Shown: positions 8,463 through 17,160 of the stretch, piece by piece
Position numbering within the stretch: the first letter of the stretch is position 1
Layout of the letters: each line of letters begins with the position of its first letter
Assembly (NCBI RefSeq): GCF_027941835.1
Contig: NZ_CP116005.1
Coordinates: 1,317,501 to 1,381,500, forward strand
DNA length: 64,000 nucleotides
Direction of reading: 5' to 3'
DNA from: Sphingosinicella microcystinivorans
GTDB taxonomy: Bacteria; Pseudomonadota; Alphaproteobacteria; Sphingomonadales; Sphingomonadaceae
The notes under the pieces: model-generated
Told to the model about the DNA's origin: nothing
Databases searched by the model: none
What the model saw: only the letters and a program-made list of their open reading frames with translations
Program-made: the position numbers and the translations under genes

Positions 8463-8515
8463 GGCGAGCGGCTTAGCAAGGCCGAACGCCGACGCAAAGG
8501 GCTCAGAAATGCGTA

Positions 8516-8617
8516 GGCCCCCGCCTTCGAGGAGAAGACGGGGGCCCTTTTGCGCTCGTCACGCAAGTCGGCGGCGGGTCCGGGCAACAGGGGGCAAATC
8601 CCGAACACCAGCCGACT
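8516..8617 (-). ncRNA. Candidate small RNA or structured xthA leader
   Basis: Read on the minus strand from 8617, the transcript would fold into three hairpins: an outer stem AGTCGGC/GCCGACT enclosing GTTCGGG/CCCGGAC (8568-8617), a small TTGCG/CGCAA hairpin, and a strong GGCCCCCG/CGGGGGCC stem (8516-8547). It begins right after a good sigma70-type promoter. No protein fits. It does not match the SRP RNA core (GGAAGGAAGC absent), and I could not confirm 6S RNA. The last hairpin has its T-run on the opposite strand, so termination is not obvious and the RNA may run on into xthA. Confidence 0.45.
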
Positions 8618-8623
8618 GAACGC

Positions 8624-8652
8624 AATTTAGGTGCCCGATGCTGTCGCTTCAA
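8624..8652 (-). promoter_or_regulatory. Sigma70-type promoter for the xthA leader
   Basis: On the minus strand TTGAAG (8652-8647), a 17-base spacer and TAAATT (8629-8624). The predicted transcription start at about 8617 coincides with the first base of the hairpin region. Confidence 0.5.
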
Positions 8653-8707
8653 TGAACGGGCCGTCGCTTGATCAGCAAATTCGACCGTTCCGCCTCCGAA
8701 TCTCCGT

Positions 8708-9310
8708 TCAGCGGCTGCCGGGGCGGCTACGCGGGCGCGGGTCGCGGTAGCGGAAGGCATTGTCGTTCACGGGCACGTTGAACGCGATGTTGGTGAGATC
8801 GACGCGCGTGGTGTTGCCCTGCGCGTCGAGCACGCGCCAGCCTTTCAGCTCGAGTCCGCCGGGGGCGGCCTTGTCGCGATCGAAAAAGAGGGTGATGACG
8901 CCGTATTCGGGGTGCTTCGCGTCCTTCGCCTCCACCGTCAGCGCCTTCGGCGTCGAGGATACGATACGCGCGAAACGCGAAAGGTCGGCGTCCGCATCGA
9001 GCAGCACCGAAAGCGGCGTCTGCTTGATCGGATAACGCGAGACCTGCGCCACCTGATAGTCGATCATGGTGAGGTTGCGCCCGTCCGCCACCACCAGCAA
9101 CGGCACCTCCTTCTGATACTGGAAGCGCACCTTGCCCGGCCGGGCGAGTGTGAGCTTCCCGGTCGCGACCGCGCCGCTCTCGGCGGTCTGCCGGAAATCG
9201 GCGGTCATCGTGCGCGTCGCGGCGAGATGCGCGCTCACCTCGGGAATCGAGGCGGCGGCGGGGACCGCGAGGCCGAGGGTGGCGGCAAGGGCAATAAGGG
9301 CTTTTTTCAT
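8708..9310 (-). CDS. lolA: LolA-family outer-membrane lipoprotein carrier
   Basis: 200 residues from ATG 9310. A Sec signal peptide (MKKALIALAATLGLAVPAAA) precedes a LolA-type half-barrel: SAHLAATRTMTADFRQT, GKLTLARPGKVRFQY, then the strand WRVLDAQGNTTRVDLTNI. LolA carries lipoproteins across the periplasm from LolCDE to LolB. It lies about 95 bases downstream of ftsK on the same strand, an arrangement also common in other proteobacteria. The C-terminus is Arg/Pro-rich and less conserved. Confidence 0.85.
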   Translation of the reverse strand: MKKALIALAATLGLAVPAAASIPEVSAHLAATRTMTADFRQTAESGAVATGKLTLARPGKVRFQYQKEVPLLVVADGRNLTMIDYQVAQVSRYPIKQTPLSVLLDADADLSRFARIVSSTPKALTVEAKDAKHPEYGVITLFFDRDKAAPGGLELKGWRVLDAQGNTTRVDLTNIAFNVPVNDNAFRYRDPRPRSRPGSR

Positions 9311-9405
9311 TGCGAATCCTGATAGCGCCGGCGCGCAGGCGCGGCAAATACGCGAGGATAGTGCCGCATCGCGCTTGAACCGGCGTTGAACCGGCGATGC
9401 CGTGA

Positions 9406-11727
9406 TCAGATCCGGTTTCCGTCCGGGTCGATCAGCACTTCGCGGCGGCCGACGTGGTCGGGCGTGCCGACGTAGCCGTCCTTCTCCATGCGCTCGATGA
9501 GGCGCGCGGCGTTGTTGTAGCCGACGCGGAGCTGGCGCTGGAGATACGATGTCGAGGCCTTCTGGCTTTCCGCGACGACCTGTATGGCGCGGCGGTAGAG
9601 GCCGGCCTCGGCATCGTCCTCGTCGATCGGCAGGCCGAACTGGCCGTCCGAGCCTTCCGGCTCCTCGGTGACGGCGGCGATATATTCGGGGGCGCCCTGC
9701 TCGCGCCAGTGGATGGCGACGCGCTCCACCTCCTCGTCGGACACGAACGGCCCGTGCACGCGCGCGATCTGCTTGCCGCCGGGCATGTAGAGCATGTCGC
9801 CCTTGCCCAGAAGCTGCTCGGCGCCCTGCTCGCCGAGGATGGTGCGCGAATCGATCTTGGAGGTGACGGAGAAGCTGATGCGCGTCGGCAGGTTCGCCTT
9901 GATGACGCCGGTGATGACGTCCACCGAAGGCCGCTGCGTCGCCATGATGAGGTGGATGCCCGCCGCGCGTGCCTTCTGCGCGAGGCGCTGGATCAGGAAC
10001 TCGACCTCCTTGCCCGCCGTCATCATCAGGTCGGCAAGCTCGTCGACGACGACGACGATGAGCGGCAGCGTGTCGAACTCCAGCGTCTCGGTCTCGTAGA
10101 TCGGCTGGCCGGTCTCGCTGTCGTAGCCGGTGTGGACGCGCCGCACGAACGGCTCGCCCTTCGCCCGCGCCTCCTTGACGCGCGCGTTGAAGCCGGAGAG
10201 CGAGCGGACGTTGACCGACGCCATCATCCGGTAGCGGTCCTCCATCTGCTCCACCGCCCACTTGAGCGCGCGGATCGCCTTCGGCGGCTCGGTGACGACC
10301 GGGGAAAGCAGGTGGGGGATGCCGTCGTAGACGGAAAGCTCCAGCATCTTGGGGTCGATCATGATCATTTTGCACTCGCGCGGGCTGAGCCGGTAGAGCA
10401 GCGACAGGATCATGGCGTTGAGGCCCACCGACTTGCCGGAGCCGGTGGTGCCCGCGATGAGGAGGTGCGGCATCGGCGCGAGGTCGGCGACGACCGGGTC
10501 GCCCGCGATGTCCTTGCCGAGCACGATGGGCAGCGCGGCGTTCTGCGATTCGAACGCGTCCGACGACAGCATCTCCGAAAGCGACACCGTCTCGCGCTTC
10601 ACGTTCGGCAGCTCGATGCCGATGACGTTGCGGCCCGGCACCACGGCGATGCGCGCGGACAGCGCCGACATCGAGCGGGCGATGTCGTCGGCAAGCCCGA
10701 TCACGCGGCTCGCCTTGATGCCCGCGGCGGGTTCGAGTTCGTACATGGTGACGACCGGGCCGGGGCGCACCTCGACGATCTCGCCCTTCACGCCGAAGTC
10801 GTCGAGCACGGATTCGAGCAGGCGCGCGTTCTGCTCGAGGCTCGCGGCGTCGATCTTGCGCGCGGCGGCCTTGGGCGGCGGCGTCAGCAGCGACAGCGGC
10901 GGCAACTGGAACGAATCGCGCAGGTCGAGCCGCGATTGCTTCTCGCGCGCCTCGCGCTTCGACGGCGCGGCCTTCTTCTCGGGCGTGACGATGCGCTTGG
11001 TCGGCGCGGCCGCGGTTTCCGGTACGGTCTCGGCGTCGCGCGGCGCGTCACGGCGCGGCTGCGCGCGCGGCGCGGGGCGTGACGGCGGCGCATCGGCGCG
11101 CTCGCTGCTGCGCTCGGCGAGGCGCGCGCGAAGCGCCGCAAGATTCTCCCGGCTGATGCCGAGCGCGTAGAAGAACAGGGCGAGCGCCGCGAGGCCGAGC
11201 AGCACGCCGACCGGCGCCGTCACGGCCGCGGGATTCACGTCCGGCGGCAGGAGGCCCGTCGCGGCTTCGGGGATGCGACCGAGCAGGAGCCCCGCGATGC
11301 CTCCGGCGCCCGCGGGGAGATCGCTGAGGAAGTCGCGCCCCGGCAGCGCCAGCGCCGTTGCGGTGAGCAGCACCGCGCCGAGCGTCGCGGCAAGCTGGCG
11401 TCGCCAGCCCTCGATGCCGCGCCGCTGGATCAGCCGCACGCCGAGCAGCGCGAGGACCGGCACGAGCAGCAAGTTGGCGAGCCCCGCGAGCTGCAACAGC
11501 AGGTCAGACGCATAGGCGCCGGTATGCCCCAGCCAGTTCTGCGGTGCCGCGATCGTGGCGCGGTTGAACGAGGGGTCGCCGCTGTCGTAGCTCGCGAGCG
11601 CCAGCGCCAGCGCCAGCGCGGCCATCACCAGCACGCCGCCGCCCGCGACGACGGCCGCGCGCTCCAGCGCCGCCACCCAGCTCTGCGGCATGATCGCCGT
11701 CGATTTGCCTGCTGCCCCGCGCGCCAT
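9406..11727 (-). CDS. ftsK: DNA translocase FtsK
   Basis: 773 residues. Four or so N-terminal membrane segments (about residues 20-190), a Pro/Arg-rich linker, the alpha/beta motor with Walker A GTTGSGKS near residue 427 and the RecA-like segments that follow, and a C-terminal winged-helix gamma domain (LRVGYNNAARLIERMEKDG) that reads polar KOPS-type sites. FtsK pumps chromosome ends through the septum and activates XerCD at dif. An alternative ATG lies 12 codons inside. lolA follows on the same strand. Confidence 0.97.
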   Translation of the reverse strand: MARGAAGKSTAIMPQSWVAALERAAVVAGGGVLVMAALALALALASYDSGDPSFNRATIAAPQNWLGHTGAYASDLLLQLAGLANLLLVPVLALLGVRLIQRRGIEGWRRQLAATLGAVLLTATALALPGRDFLSDLPAGAGGIAGLLLGRIPEAATGLLPPDVNPAAVTAPVGVLLGLAALALFFYALGISRENLAALRARLAERSSERADAPPSRPAPRAQPRRDAPRDAETVPETAAAPTKRIVTPEKKAAPSKREAREKQSRLDLRDSFQLPPLSLLTPPPKAAARKIDAASLEQNARLLESVLDDFGVKGEIVEVRPGPVVTMYELEPAAGIKASRVIGLADDIARSMSALSARIAVVPGRNVIGIELPNVKRETVSLSEMLSSDAFESQNAALPIVLGKDIAGDPVVADLAPMPHLLIAGTTGSGKSVGLNAMILSLLYRLSPRECKMIMIDPKMLELSVYDGIPHLLSPVVTEPPKAIRALKWAVEQMEDRYRMMASVNVRSLSGFNARVKEARAKGEPFVRRVHTGYDSETGQPIYETETLEFDTLPLIVVVVDELADLMMTAGKEVEFLIQRLAQKARAAGIHLIMATQRPSVDVITGVIKANLPTRISFSVTSKIDSRTILGEQGAEQLLGKGDMLYMPGGKQIARVHGPFVSDEEVERVAIHWREQGAPEYIAAVTEEPEGSDGQFGLPIDEDDAEAGLYRRAIQVVAESQKASTSYLQRQLRVGYNNAARLIERMEKDGYVGTPDHVGRREVLIDPDGNRI

Positions 11728-11815
11728 GACCCTTTGCCGACCCCGCCGTTACGCCCCCGTTCGCGGAACATCCCGCGAACATGCCTAAGATTGAGTCCGT
11801 GGGCCGCCGGGGTCA

Positions 11816-11848
11816 AGAAAAAGTCGGCCGGCGGTGAGGCCGGCCGAC
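11816..11848 (-). terminator. Strong rho-independent terminator, possible end of a small RNA
   Basis: On the minus strand GTCGGCCGGC pairs perfectly with GCCGGCCGAC (10 bp, 6-base loop, 11823-11848), followed by TTTTT. The gap 11849-12066 upstream holds no protein gene on this strand, so the terminator either ends an unrecognised small RNA or attenuates transcription into ftsK, which starts 90 bases further on. The gap also has a GCGAGA/TCTCGC dyad near 11892-11908. Confidence 0.6.
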
Positions 11849-12066
11849 AGGAACGGTCCTGAAAAATCCAGGTTCCCGAGCGAGCAGAGACGCGAGATGC
11901 GTCTCGCGGGAGTCTCTTCAAATTCCATGCCAAGCGCAGAATGGCGCAGTTCCGCCGGTTTTCAGTGCAAGACTGCCCAATAAATAGGCTTCAAAAGACG
12001 TGCGCCTGAAAAACAGGCAATCTTGATGCCCTTTCGCGGCTCACGATGTGCGGCTAGGCTTCGGCC

Positions 12067-13284
12067 ATGCGCCACACCCACGACACCATCATCATCGGCG
12101 GCGGCCTCGTCGGCATGACGACGGCGCTCGCGCTGGCAGCGTCCGGCATCCGCTCGGCCGTCATCGACAGCGCCGACCTCGAAGCGACGCTGGCCGCGGG
12201 CTTCGACGGGCGCGCGTCGGCGATCGCCAGCGCGACGTGGCGGATGCTCGCCGCGCTCGGTCTCGATACCGAACTCGCGCCGAAAGGCTGCCCGATCCGC
12301 GAGATTCGTGTGACGGACGGTCTCTCGCCGCTGCACCTCCATTTCGACGGTACCGGCGACGCGTCCGGCGAACCGCTCGGCTACATGTTCGAAAACCGCC
12401 ACCTGCGCATGGCGCTGGTCGCGTCCGGTTCGGCCTCGCCGCACGTCGATGTCCGCGCGCCCGATGCGGCAGCCGAAATCGCGCGCACGGACAGCGGCGT
12501 CACCGTCCGTCTCGCGAGCGGCGGCACGCTCACCGCGCCGCTGCTCATCGCCGCGGACGGCCGCCGCTCGAAGATCCGCGAGGATGCGGGCATCCGCATC
12601 GCCGCGTGGAGCTATCACCAGACCGCGATCGTCGGCATGATCGAGCACGCGGTACCGCACGGCAACGTCGCGTTCGAGTTGTTCTATCCGGCGGGGCCGT
12701 TCGCGGTGCTGCCGATGCTGCCGGGCACGCGCTCGGCGATCGTGTGGACGGTGCGCGAGCGCGATGCCGCGGCCACGCTGGCGCTGCCGGAGCGTGCTTT
12801 CGTTGCCGAGATCGACAAGCGCATGGGCGGTTTTCTGGGGCAGGTGCGTCTCGCCGCGAAGCCCAGTTCCTTCCCGCTCGGCTTCCACCATGCCGAACGC
12901 TACACCGACCGCCGCCTGATCCTCGTAGGCGACAGCGCACACGGTATGCACCCCATCGCCGGACAGGGCCTCAATCTCGGCCTTCGCGATTCCGCCGCGC
13001 TCGCCGATGTGCTTGCCGAAGCCGTGCGGCTCGGGCTCGACCTCGGCGATCCGCAGGTGCTCGCGCGCTATCAGCGCTGGCGCGGCTTCGACAGCATGTC
13101 GGTGATGGGCGCGACGGACGTGCTCAACAAGCTGTTCGCACTTCCCGGCCGCCCCGCCGCACTGGTCCGCCGCCTCGGCCTCGCGGGCGTTCACCGCCTG
13201 CCGCCGCTGAAGCGCTTCTTCATGGCCGAAGCGCGCGGCGCCTCGGGCGATCTGCCGTCGCTGCTGCGCGGCGACCTGCCTTAA
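12067..13284 (+). CDS. UbiH/UbiF/VisC-family FAD-dependent hydroxylase
   Basis: 405 residues. N-terminal FAD-binding [17 protein letters not shown], the middle DGR segment, and the C-terminal [21 protein letters not shown] that closes the flavin site. These enzymes hydroxylate the ring of polyprenylated ubiquinone precursors. Which ring position is modified cannot be decided here, so no symbol is given. Monocistronic on the plus strand; its stop overlaps that of the convergent Trm112 gene by 4 bases. Confidence 0.9.
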   Translation: MRHTHDTIIIGGGLVGMTTALALAASGIRSAVIDSADLEATLAAGFDGRASAIASATWRMLAALGLDTELAPKGCPIREIRVTDGLSPLHLHFDGTGDASGEPLGYMFENRHLRMALVASGSASPHVDVRAPDAAAEIARTDSGVTVRLASGGTLTAPLLIAADGRRSKIREDAGIRIAAWSYHQTAIVGMIEHAVPHGNVAFELFYPAGPFAVLPMLPGTRSAIVWTVRERDAAATLALPERAFVAEIDKRMGGFLGQVRLAAKPSSFPLGFHHAERYTDRRLILVGDSAHGMHPIAGQGLNLGLRDSAALADVLAEAVRLGLDLGDPQVLARYQRWRGFDSMSVMGATDVLNKLFALPGRPAALVRRLGLAGVHRLPPLKRFFMAEARGASGDLPSLLRGDLP

Positions 13285-13469
13285 CCCTCGGCCTCGCCGA
13301 GTTCCCGCGCTTCCTCGATCACCATCACCGGCACGCCGTCGCGCACCGGGTAAGCAAGCCCCGCCGCCTTGCTGACGAGTTCCTGTTTCTCGCGGTCGTA
13401 GCTGAGCGGCGCCTTGGTGAGCGGGCAGACGAGGATGGCGAGCAGCCGGGGATCGACATCGCGGCTCAA
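13281..13469 (-). CDS. Trm112 family small protein
   Basis: 62 residues with the family pattern: [16 protein letters not shown], a central [19 protein letters not shown], and an acidic end. In eukaryotes Trm112 activates methyltransferases; bacterial YcaR-like relatives have no settled role. Of the usual zinc cysteines only C15 is present, so metal binding is doubtful. ATG 13469 overlaps the upstream stop (ATGA), so translation is coupled to the LON-domain gene. Confidence 0.9.
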   Translation of the reverse strand: MSRDVDPRLLAILVCPLTKAPLSYDREKQELVSKAAGLAYPVRDGVPVMVIEEARELGEAEG

Positions 13470-14101
13470 TGCACCAGCCCCGATCCGTTCTCGGCGCCGG
13501 GCTGCGCCAGCGTCATCAGCGCGCAGAGCGTCGCGGCGCGGATCGGCACCGTCTTCGCCTCCAGCAGCGCCTGCTTCTCCGCCACGTCGAACGGGCAGAC
13601 GGCGGCGAGCGTGTTCACCAGCGATTCGTCGTCGGCGCCGGAAACCGCTTCCCAGTCGGCGGAGAGGCCCTGCGTGTCGAGATACGTCCGCAGCGTCGTC
13701 TCGAGGTCGGCGCGCAGCACCGCCGCCATCGGCTGCGGCGCCTGAAAGTCTTCGGTAAAGCCGCTGTAGTCGGCGCGCACCTGCCGGTACGGCGTCGCGG
13801 CGTCGAGTTCCCCGGCGATGCGGAACCGCGTGACGCCGGTCAGCACGATCAGCAGGCGGCCGTTCTCCGGGTCGGTGAACTGGGTGATGCGGCCGAGCCC
13901 GCCGATCTCGAACAGGCTGCCGTCCTCCTTCGGCTGGATCATGCCGATCAGCCGGTCGCCGCCCATCGCCGCCTTCACCATGGCGAGGTAGCGCGGCTCG
14001 AAGATGTTGAGGGGCAGCTGACCGCGCGGCAGCACGATCGCGTTTTCCAGCGGGAACACCGGGATCACCTCCGGCAGCGCGCTGGCCCCGAAACCGCTCA
14101 C
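13466..14101 (-). CDS. LON N-terminal (substrate-binding) domain protein
   Basis: 211 residues. It contains only the PUA-like N-terminal domain of Lon protease ([22 protein letters not shown], then FEPRYLAMV) and lacks the ATPase and protease domains. Such stand-alone proteins are widespread in alphaproteobacteria and have no proven function. The start is taken as GTG 14101, which overlaps the upstream stop (GTGA) and gives the usual N-terminus; a longer frame starting at 14146 would lie inside the thioredoxin gene. Confidence 0.88.
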   Translation of the reverse strand: MSGFGASALPEVIPVFPLENAIVLPRGQLPLNIFEPRYLAMVKAAMGGDRLIGMIQPKEDGSLFEIGGLGRITQFTDPENGRLLIVLTGVTRFRIAGELDAATPYRQVRADYSGFTEDFQAPQPMAAVLRADLETTLRTYLDTQGLSADWEAVSGADDESLVNTLAAVCPFDVAEKQALLEAKTVPIRAATLCALMTLAQPGAENGSGLVH

Positions 14102-15003
14102 GAGAACAGCAGCGCGGAGAGCTTGCGGCGGGTGGCGCTCACCCACGGGTCTTCAAGGCCGATCGCCTCGAACAGCTTCAGCAGCTGCGCGCGTGCCGCA
14201 TTGTCGTTCCAGCCGGGCTCGCGGCGCATCACCTCGAACAGATGCTCCGCCGCCGCATCGCGCTCGCCGTTCGCCGCGAGCGCGGCGGCAAGCTCCAGCC
14301 GCTTGGCGTGGTCGTCCGGGTTCGCGGCGAGCGCGGCTTCCAGCGCGGCGACAGCGCCGGCGGGCACGCGCTTCTTCGCCATCTCGATCGCGGCGCGCAC
14401 CTGCGCCAGCCCCGGCGCCTTGCTGTCGGCGGCAACGGCAGCGAGCGCCGCCTCGGCCTCGTCGATCCGGTCGAGGTTGGCGAGGGCGCGGGCAAGGCCG
14501 ATCGCGTGCGCCTCCTGCTCCGGCTCTTCCGTGCGCAGCGCCGTATAGAGCTGCTCGGCCTGCGCGAAGTCGCCCGCGTCGAGCGCGGCGGCTGCGGCCT
14601 CGGCATAGGCGGCGAGCGACCGGTCATGGCCGTCCGCCGCGCTGATCGGCAGCTGCGGCAGGATCTGGTCGAGGAACTGGGCAAGCTCGCGCTCGGTGCG
14701 CGCCGGCGTCAGGTCGGCGACCGGCTGGCCCTGGAAGAACGCATAAACGGTCGGGATGGACTGGACGCGGAACTGCGAGGCGATCATCTGGTTCTTGTCG
14801 ACGTCGATCTTCACCAGCTTCACGCCGCGCGGCGCATAGTCGGCCGCCACCTTTTCCAGAACGGGCGCCAGCTGTTTGCACGGGCCGCACCAGTCCGCAT
14901 AGAAATCGAGGATGACGAGCGACCCCATCGAGGGCTCGATCACGTCGCGCTTGAAGGCCTCGATCGAAGCGCGCTCGGATTCGGGGGTGCTGAGAGTGGC
15001 CAA
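14098..15003 (-). CDS. Thioredoxin-TPR protein (CnoX/YbbN-like)
   Basis: 301 residues: a thioredoxin domain (residues ~1-115) with WCGPC (C39, C42), then about 180 residues of Ala-rich tetratricopeptide helices. E. coli CnoX (YbbN) has this domain order and acts as a chaperone-redoxin handing clients to GroEL; here the full CxxC redox motif is retained, so redox activity is likely. First gene of a three-gene set (thioredoxin, LON-domain, Trm112) joined by 4-base overlaps. Confidence 0.9.
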   Translation of the reverse strand: MATLSTPESERASIEAFKRDVIEPSMGSLVILDFYADWCGPCKQLAPVLEKVAADYAPRGVKLVKIDVDKNQMIASQFRVQSIPTVYAFFQGQPVADLTPARTERELAQFLDQILPQLPISAADGHDRSLAAYAEAAAAALDAGDFAQAEQLYTALRTEEPEQEAHAIGLARALANLDRIDEAEAALAAVAADSKAPGLAQVRAAIEMAKKRVPAGAVAALEAALAANPDDHAKRLELAAALAANGERDAAAEHLFEVMRREPGWNDNAARAQLLKLFEAIGLEDPWVSATRRKLSALLFS

Positions 15004-15162
15004 GATACGTGCCCTTTTCGAAAGACGAAGGTGGGTTCCCGGCGTTCATATGGGAAGTCCGCGCGCCCCGTCCAACCCCAATCGCGAATCCGCTTGCGCT
15101 TTTCGCCGCGCTCATGCTAGCAGCCGCGGCCTCTGGCGGAGCGAGCCTCCGCATACGTTCGA

Positions 15163-15237
15163 GCGGGCGTAGCTCAGGGGTAGAGCACAACCTTGCCAAG
15201 GTTGGGGTCGAGGGTTCGAATCCCTTCGCCCGCTCCA
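15163..15237 (+). tRNA. tRNA-Gly (anticodon GCC)
   Basis: A complete cloverleaf: acceptor GCGGGCG paired with CGCCCGC, D-arm GCTCAGGGGTAGAGC, anticodon stem-loop CAACCTTGCCAAGGTTG with anticodon GCC, T-arm GAGGGTTCGAATCCCTT, and an encoded CCA end. It is the integration target of the island to its right. Confidence 0.97.
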
Positions 15238-15238
15238 G
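15193..15238 (+). repeat. Left attachment repeat (attL) in tRNA-Gly
   Basis: 46 bases from the anticodon loop to one base past CCA, repeated without a mismatch at 38139-38184. Sequence identity ends abruptly on both sides. Confidence 0.9.
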
Positions 15239-15487
15239 TTTTCTCCCAGAAAACCAACGTTTTGAAGCCAAGGCCAACCGGTCTTGGCCTGGAGACAAAG
15301 GTCTCCCGCGGAGCCTCTGTCTCCACATTGTCTCCAATTTTCCGGAAGGCCGCGCGTAAGTTCGGCTGTTGCAGCGTAGGCGGATGAATTTCCGGCTCGC
15401 TGATCGATCTCGTTTATGTGCAGCGGCAGATGAGTCGGAGGGAATTCCCGGCCTGACCGAATTCAATGCGACATCTCTGTCGGCGAT
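15239..15487. other. Non-coding gap beside attL with four GTCTCC/GGAGAC sites
   Basis: No gene is seen. Between 15291 and 15335 the hexamer GGAGAC or its complement GTCTCC occurs four times (15291, 15301, 15319, 15330). Repeated short sites close to a core attachment site can be integrase arm sites; this is only a suggestion. Confidence 0.35.
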
Positions 15488-15880
15488 TTACATCGCGCGC
15501 AGGCGGTCACCGGTCGCGCTGATCTCATAAAAGCCGCTGGCAACTGTCTCGGAGATGCTGACCAGCTTGGGCCACAGGGTCAGTACCCGGGCGCATTGTC
15601 GTTCCATTGGCCATTTGGCCACGGCAGGTGCCGGAAAGAAGCCAATCAGGCCTGCATGCGAGAATATATGTCGGGACGGTCGTTTTCTGGCGATGTTGCG
15701 ATCCGCAGTCAGCACGCACCAGCGTCCTTCCCGGCCAAGGAGTTCGATCCACTCCTCGTCCTTGAGGCTGCCCGTCCCGAACTTGTCCTTGATATGGACG
15801 ACCGTATGCATGCCGTCGAAAAACGCCCCAAGGCCCCTGCCGAGCCTTGGTGGCAGATTGTTGTCGACGAGCAGCTTCAT
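15488..15880 (-). CDS. DUF5615 PIN-like toxin
   Basis: 130 residues. The start KLLVDNNLPPRLGRGL has the first PIN-fold aspartate, followed by a conserved VLTADRNIARK segment with another acidic residue, as in DUF5615 proteins, which are compact PIN-like putative RNases. They are usually paired with DUF433 proteins. The ATG overlaps the stop of the DUF433 gene by 4 bases, so antitoxin and toxin are translated together. RNase activity is inferred from the fold. Confidence 0.8.
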   Translation of the reverse strand: MKLLVDNNLPPRLGRGLGAFFDGMHTVVHIKDKFGTGSLKDEEWIELLGREGRWCVLTADRNIARKRPSRHIFSHAGLIGFFPAPAVAKWPMERQCARVLTLWPKLVSISETVASGFYEISATGDRLRAM

Positions 15881-16560
15881 GCCGCCTTTCGGTTGCCGAT
15901 GCTCGCCTCGTAGGCGATTGCATCACGAATGAGGCGCGGCTTGATTTCATAGACCCGCGCTGCTTGCTCTACTGAGCCTTCGGCAGCGACAGCCTCGACC
16001 ATCCGGGCCGTCGATATGCCGCATTCGGCCAATATCGGCTGGCCGAAGGAGCGGGTGGGATCGGCAACGACGGTTTTCTTGCCGTGAAGCAGCCACCAGC
16101 GTTCAGCCCCGCCCGGGCCAAAATCAAGATCCTGGAGGCTCGGCTCCACGACCCGCTTGAAGACGCCCTGGCTTTTCCTGAGATCGATGAACTCCGGTTC
16201 ATCGAGATCCCGGGTTATCTCGAGAAAGATTGTCTTCCCATCGGTCCTGAAGGCCTTGGTCGAGAAGGGTCGCTCGTCGCCGACAATCTCCCGGGCCCGT
16301 TCAATGCACTTTCTGATCGTTGGAAGGCCAATACGCTGTTTGCGTAGTGCATAAACGATCCGCGCCTCGACCAGATCGCGGAAACCCAGGAGGACGCCGT
16401 CTTCGTCAGGCTCATACTGGGGATGCCAGAGCGCGGGTTCCGGCTTGCTGTCATGCTGATAGCCCAGCAACCAGCGACGAAGCGTGGATTGGCTCATCCC
16501 GACCATCCGGGCGGCCTCGAGTGCCGTATAGGCCCCAATTCCATAATCCACGCTATCCAT
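15877..16560 (-). CDS. DUF433 family antitoxin
   Basis: 227 residues. The N-terminus has a helix-turn-helix of MerR-like type (YTALEAARMVGMSQSTLRRW) and the C-terminus a second one with the DUF433 look (GSVEQAARVYEIKPRLIRDAIAYE). It should bind its own promoter and neutralise the PIN-like toxin encoded downstream. The pair lies next to attL, a place where stabilisation modules are common in islands. The family names are from memory, but the gene order and overlap support the pairing. Confidence 0.8.
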   Translation of the reverse strand: MDSVDYGIGAYTALEAARMVGMSQSTLRRWLLGYQHDSKPEPALWHPQYEPDEDGVLLGFRDLVEARIVYALRKQRIGLPTIRKCIERAREIVGDERPFSTKAFRTDGKTIFLEITRDLDEPEFIDLRKSQGVFKRVVEPSLQDLDFGPGGAERWWLLHGKKTVVADPTRSFGQPILAECGISTARMVEAVAAEGSVEQAARVYEIKPRLIRDAIAYEASIGNRKAA

Positions 16561-17160
16561 GTCGCTCTATAATCATAACCGGTGAGCAAGGGGCAAAGGA
16601 ATTCGTCGATGAGTGGAAGCCGCGACATTGCTGCCGCGGCGAGTATTTCGGCCATGGCATCAACATCCATCGTTTGCAGTGCATCCGTTGACGCTGTGGC
16701 AGAAGACGACATGGGGATTGCAATACCGGAAGGGGGAAAGCCTTCCCCTCGGTCGGAGACGCTGCGCTGTCCCGACCTACCCCATCTGCGGGGGCACCCC
16801 GCAACGCCCCTGGAAACGGAGCGGGGCTGATGACGCGCTCTATCCCGCAGGTCCTGACGGACCTGCTCCTGAGGGCGCGGTAGCTTTATCTATCGGGCCC
16901 CGCACGCACTCTGACCCGGCGCGAATGGCAGCAATGGCAGCCTGTGAACGCCGACCGGCCCCGCCGTTCGGTCTGCCAGGCATCTGGCAAGCCATTTCCC
17001 GCCTCTGTCAGGGTGCGCTCTTTCTGTTCGGGCGATCTCGCTGGCCGCTCGCGCGATGGCTGGCAACGGTGTTGGAGAGTGAGAGCCTGGCGGCTTCGGC
17101 CGTGACGGTGCCGAAGCCAGAGGGAGTGGCCCCCGGCCGGTCCGTCCGAGGAGACAGGCC
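16561..17160. other. 600-base gap upstream of ardC
   Basis: No convincing gene. Short open frames on both strands have no recognisable start or family. Near the right end a perfect 9-bp hairpin (GGCTTCGGC 17092-17100, GCCGAAGCC 17110-17118) is followed by GAGGAGAC, the ribosome site of ardC, so this end is the structured leader of ardC. Confidence 0.5.

Noticed and set aside
8516-8553. Rightward terminator with CTTTT
   Set aside because: No plus-strand gene ends here; the hairpin fits better as part of the minus-strand structured RNA.
8516-8617. SRP RNA or 6S RNA
   Set aside because: The SRP core sequence is absent, and the hairpins do not form the single long bulged hairpin expected of 6S RNA.
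16494-16830. Small genes in the gap before ardC
   Set aside because: Short frames on both strands lack ribosome sites and recognisable composition.
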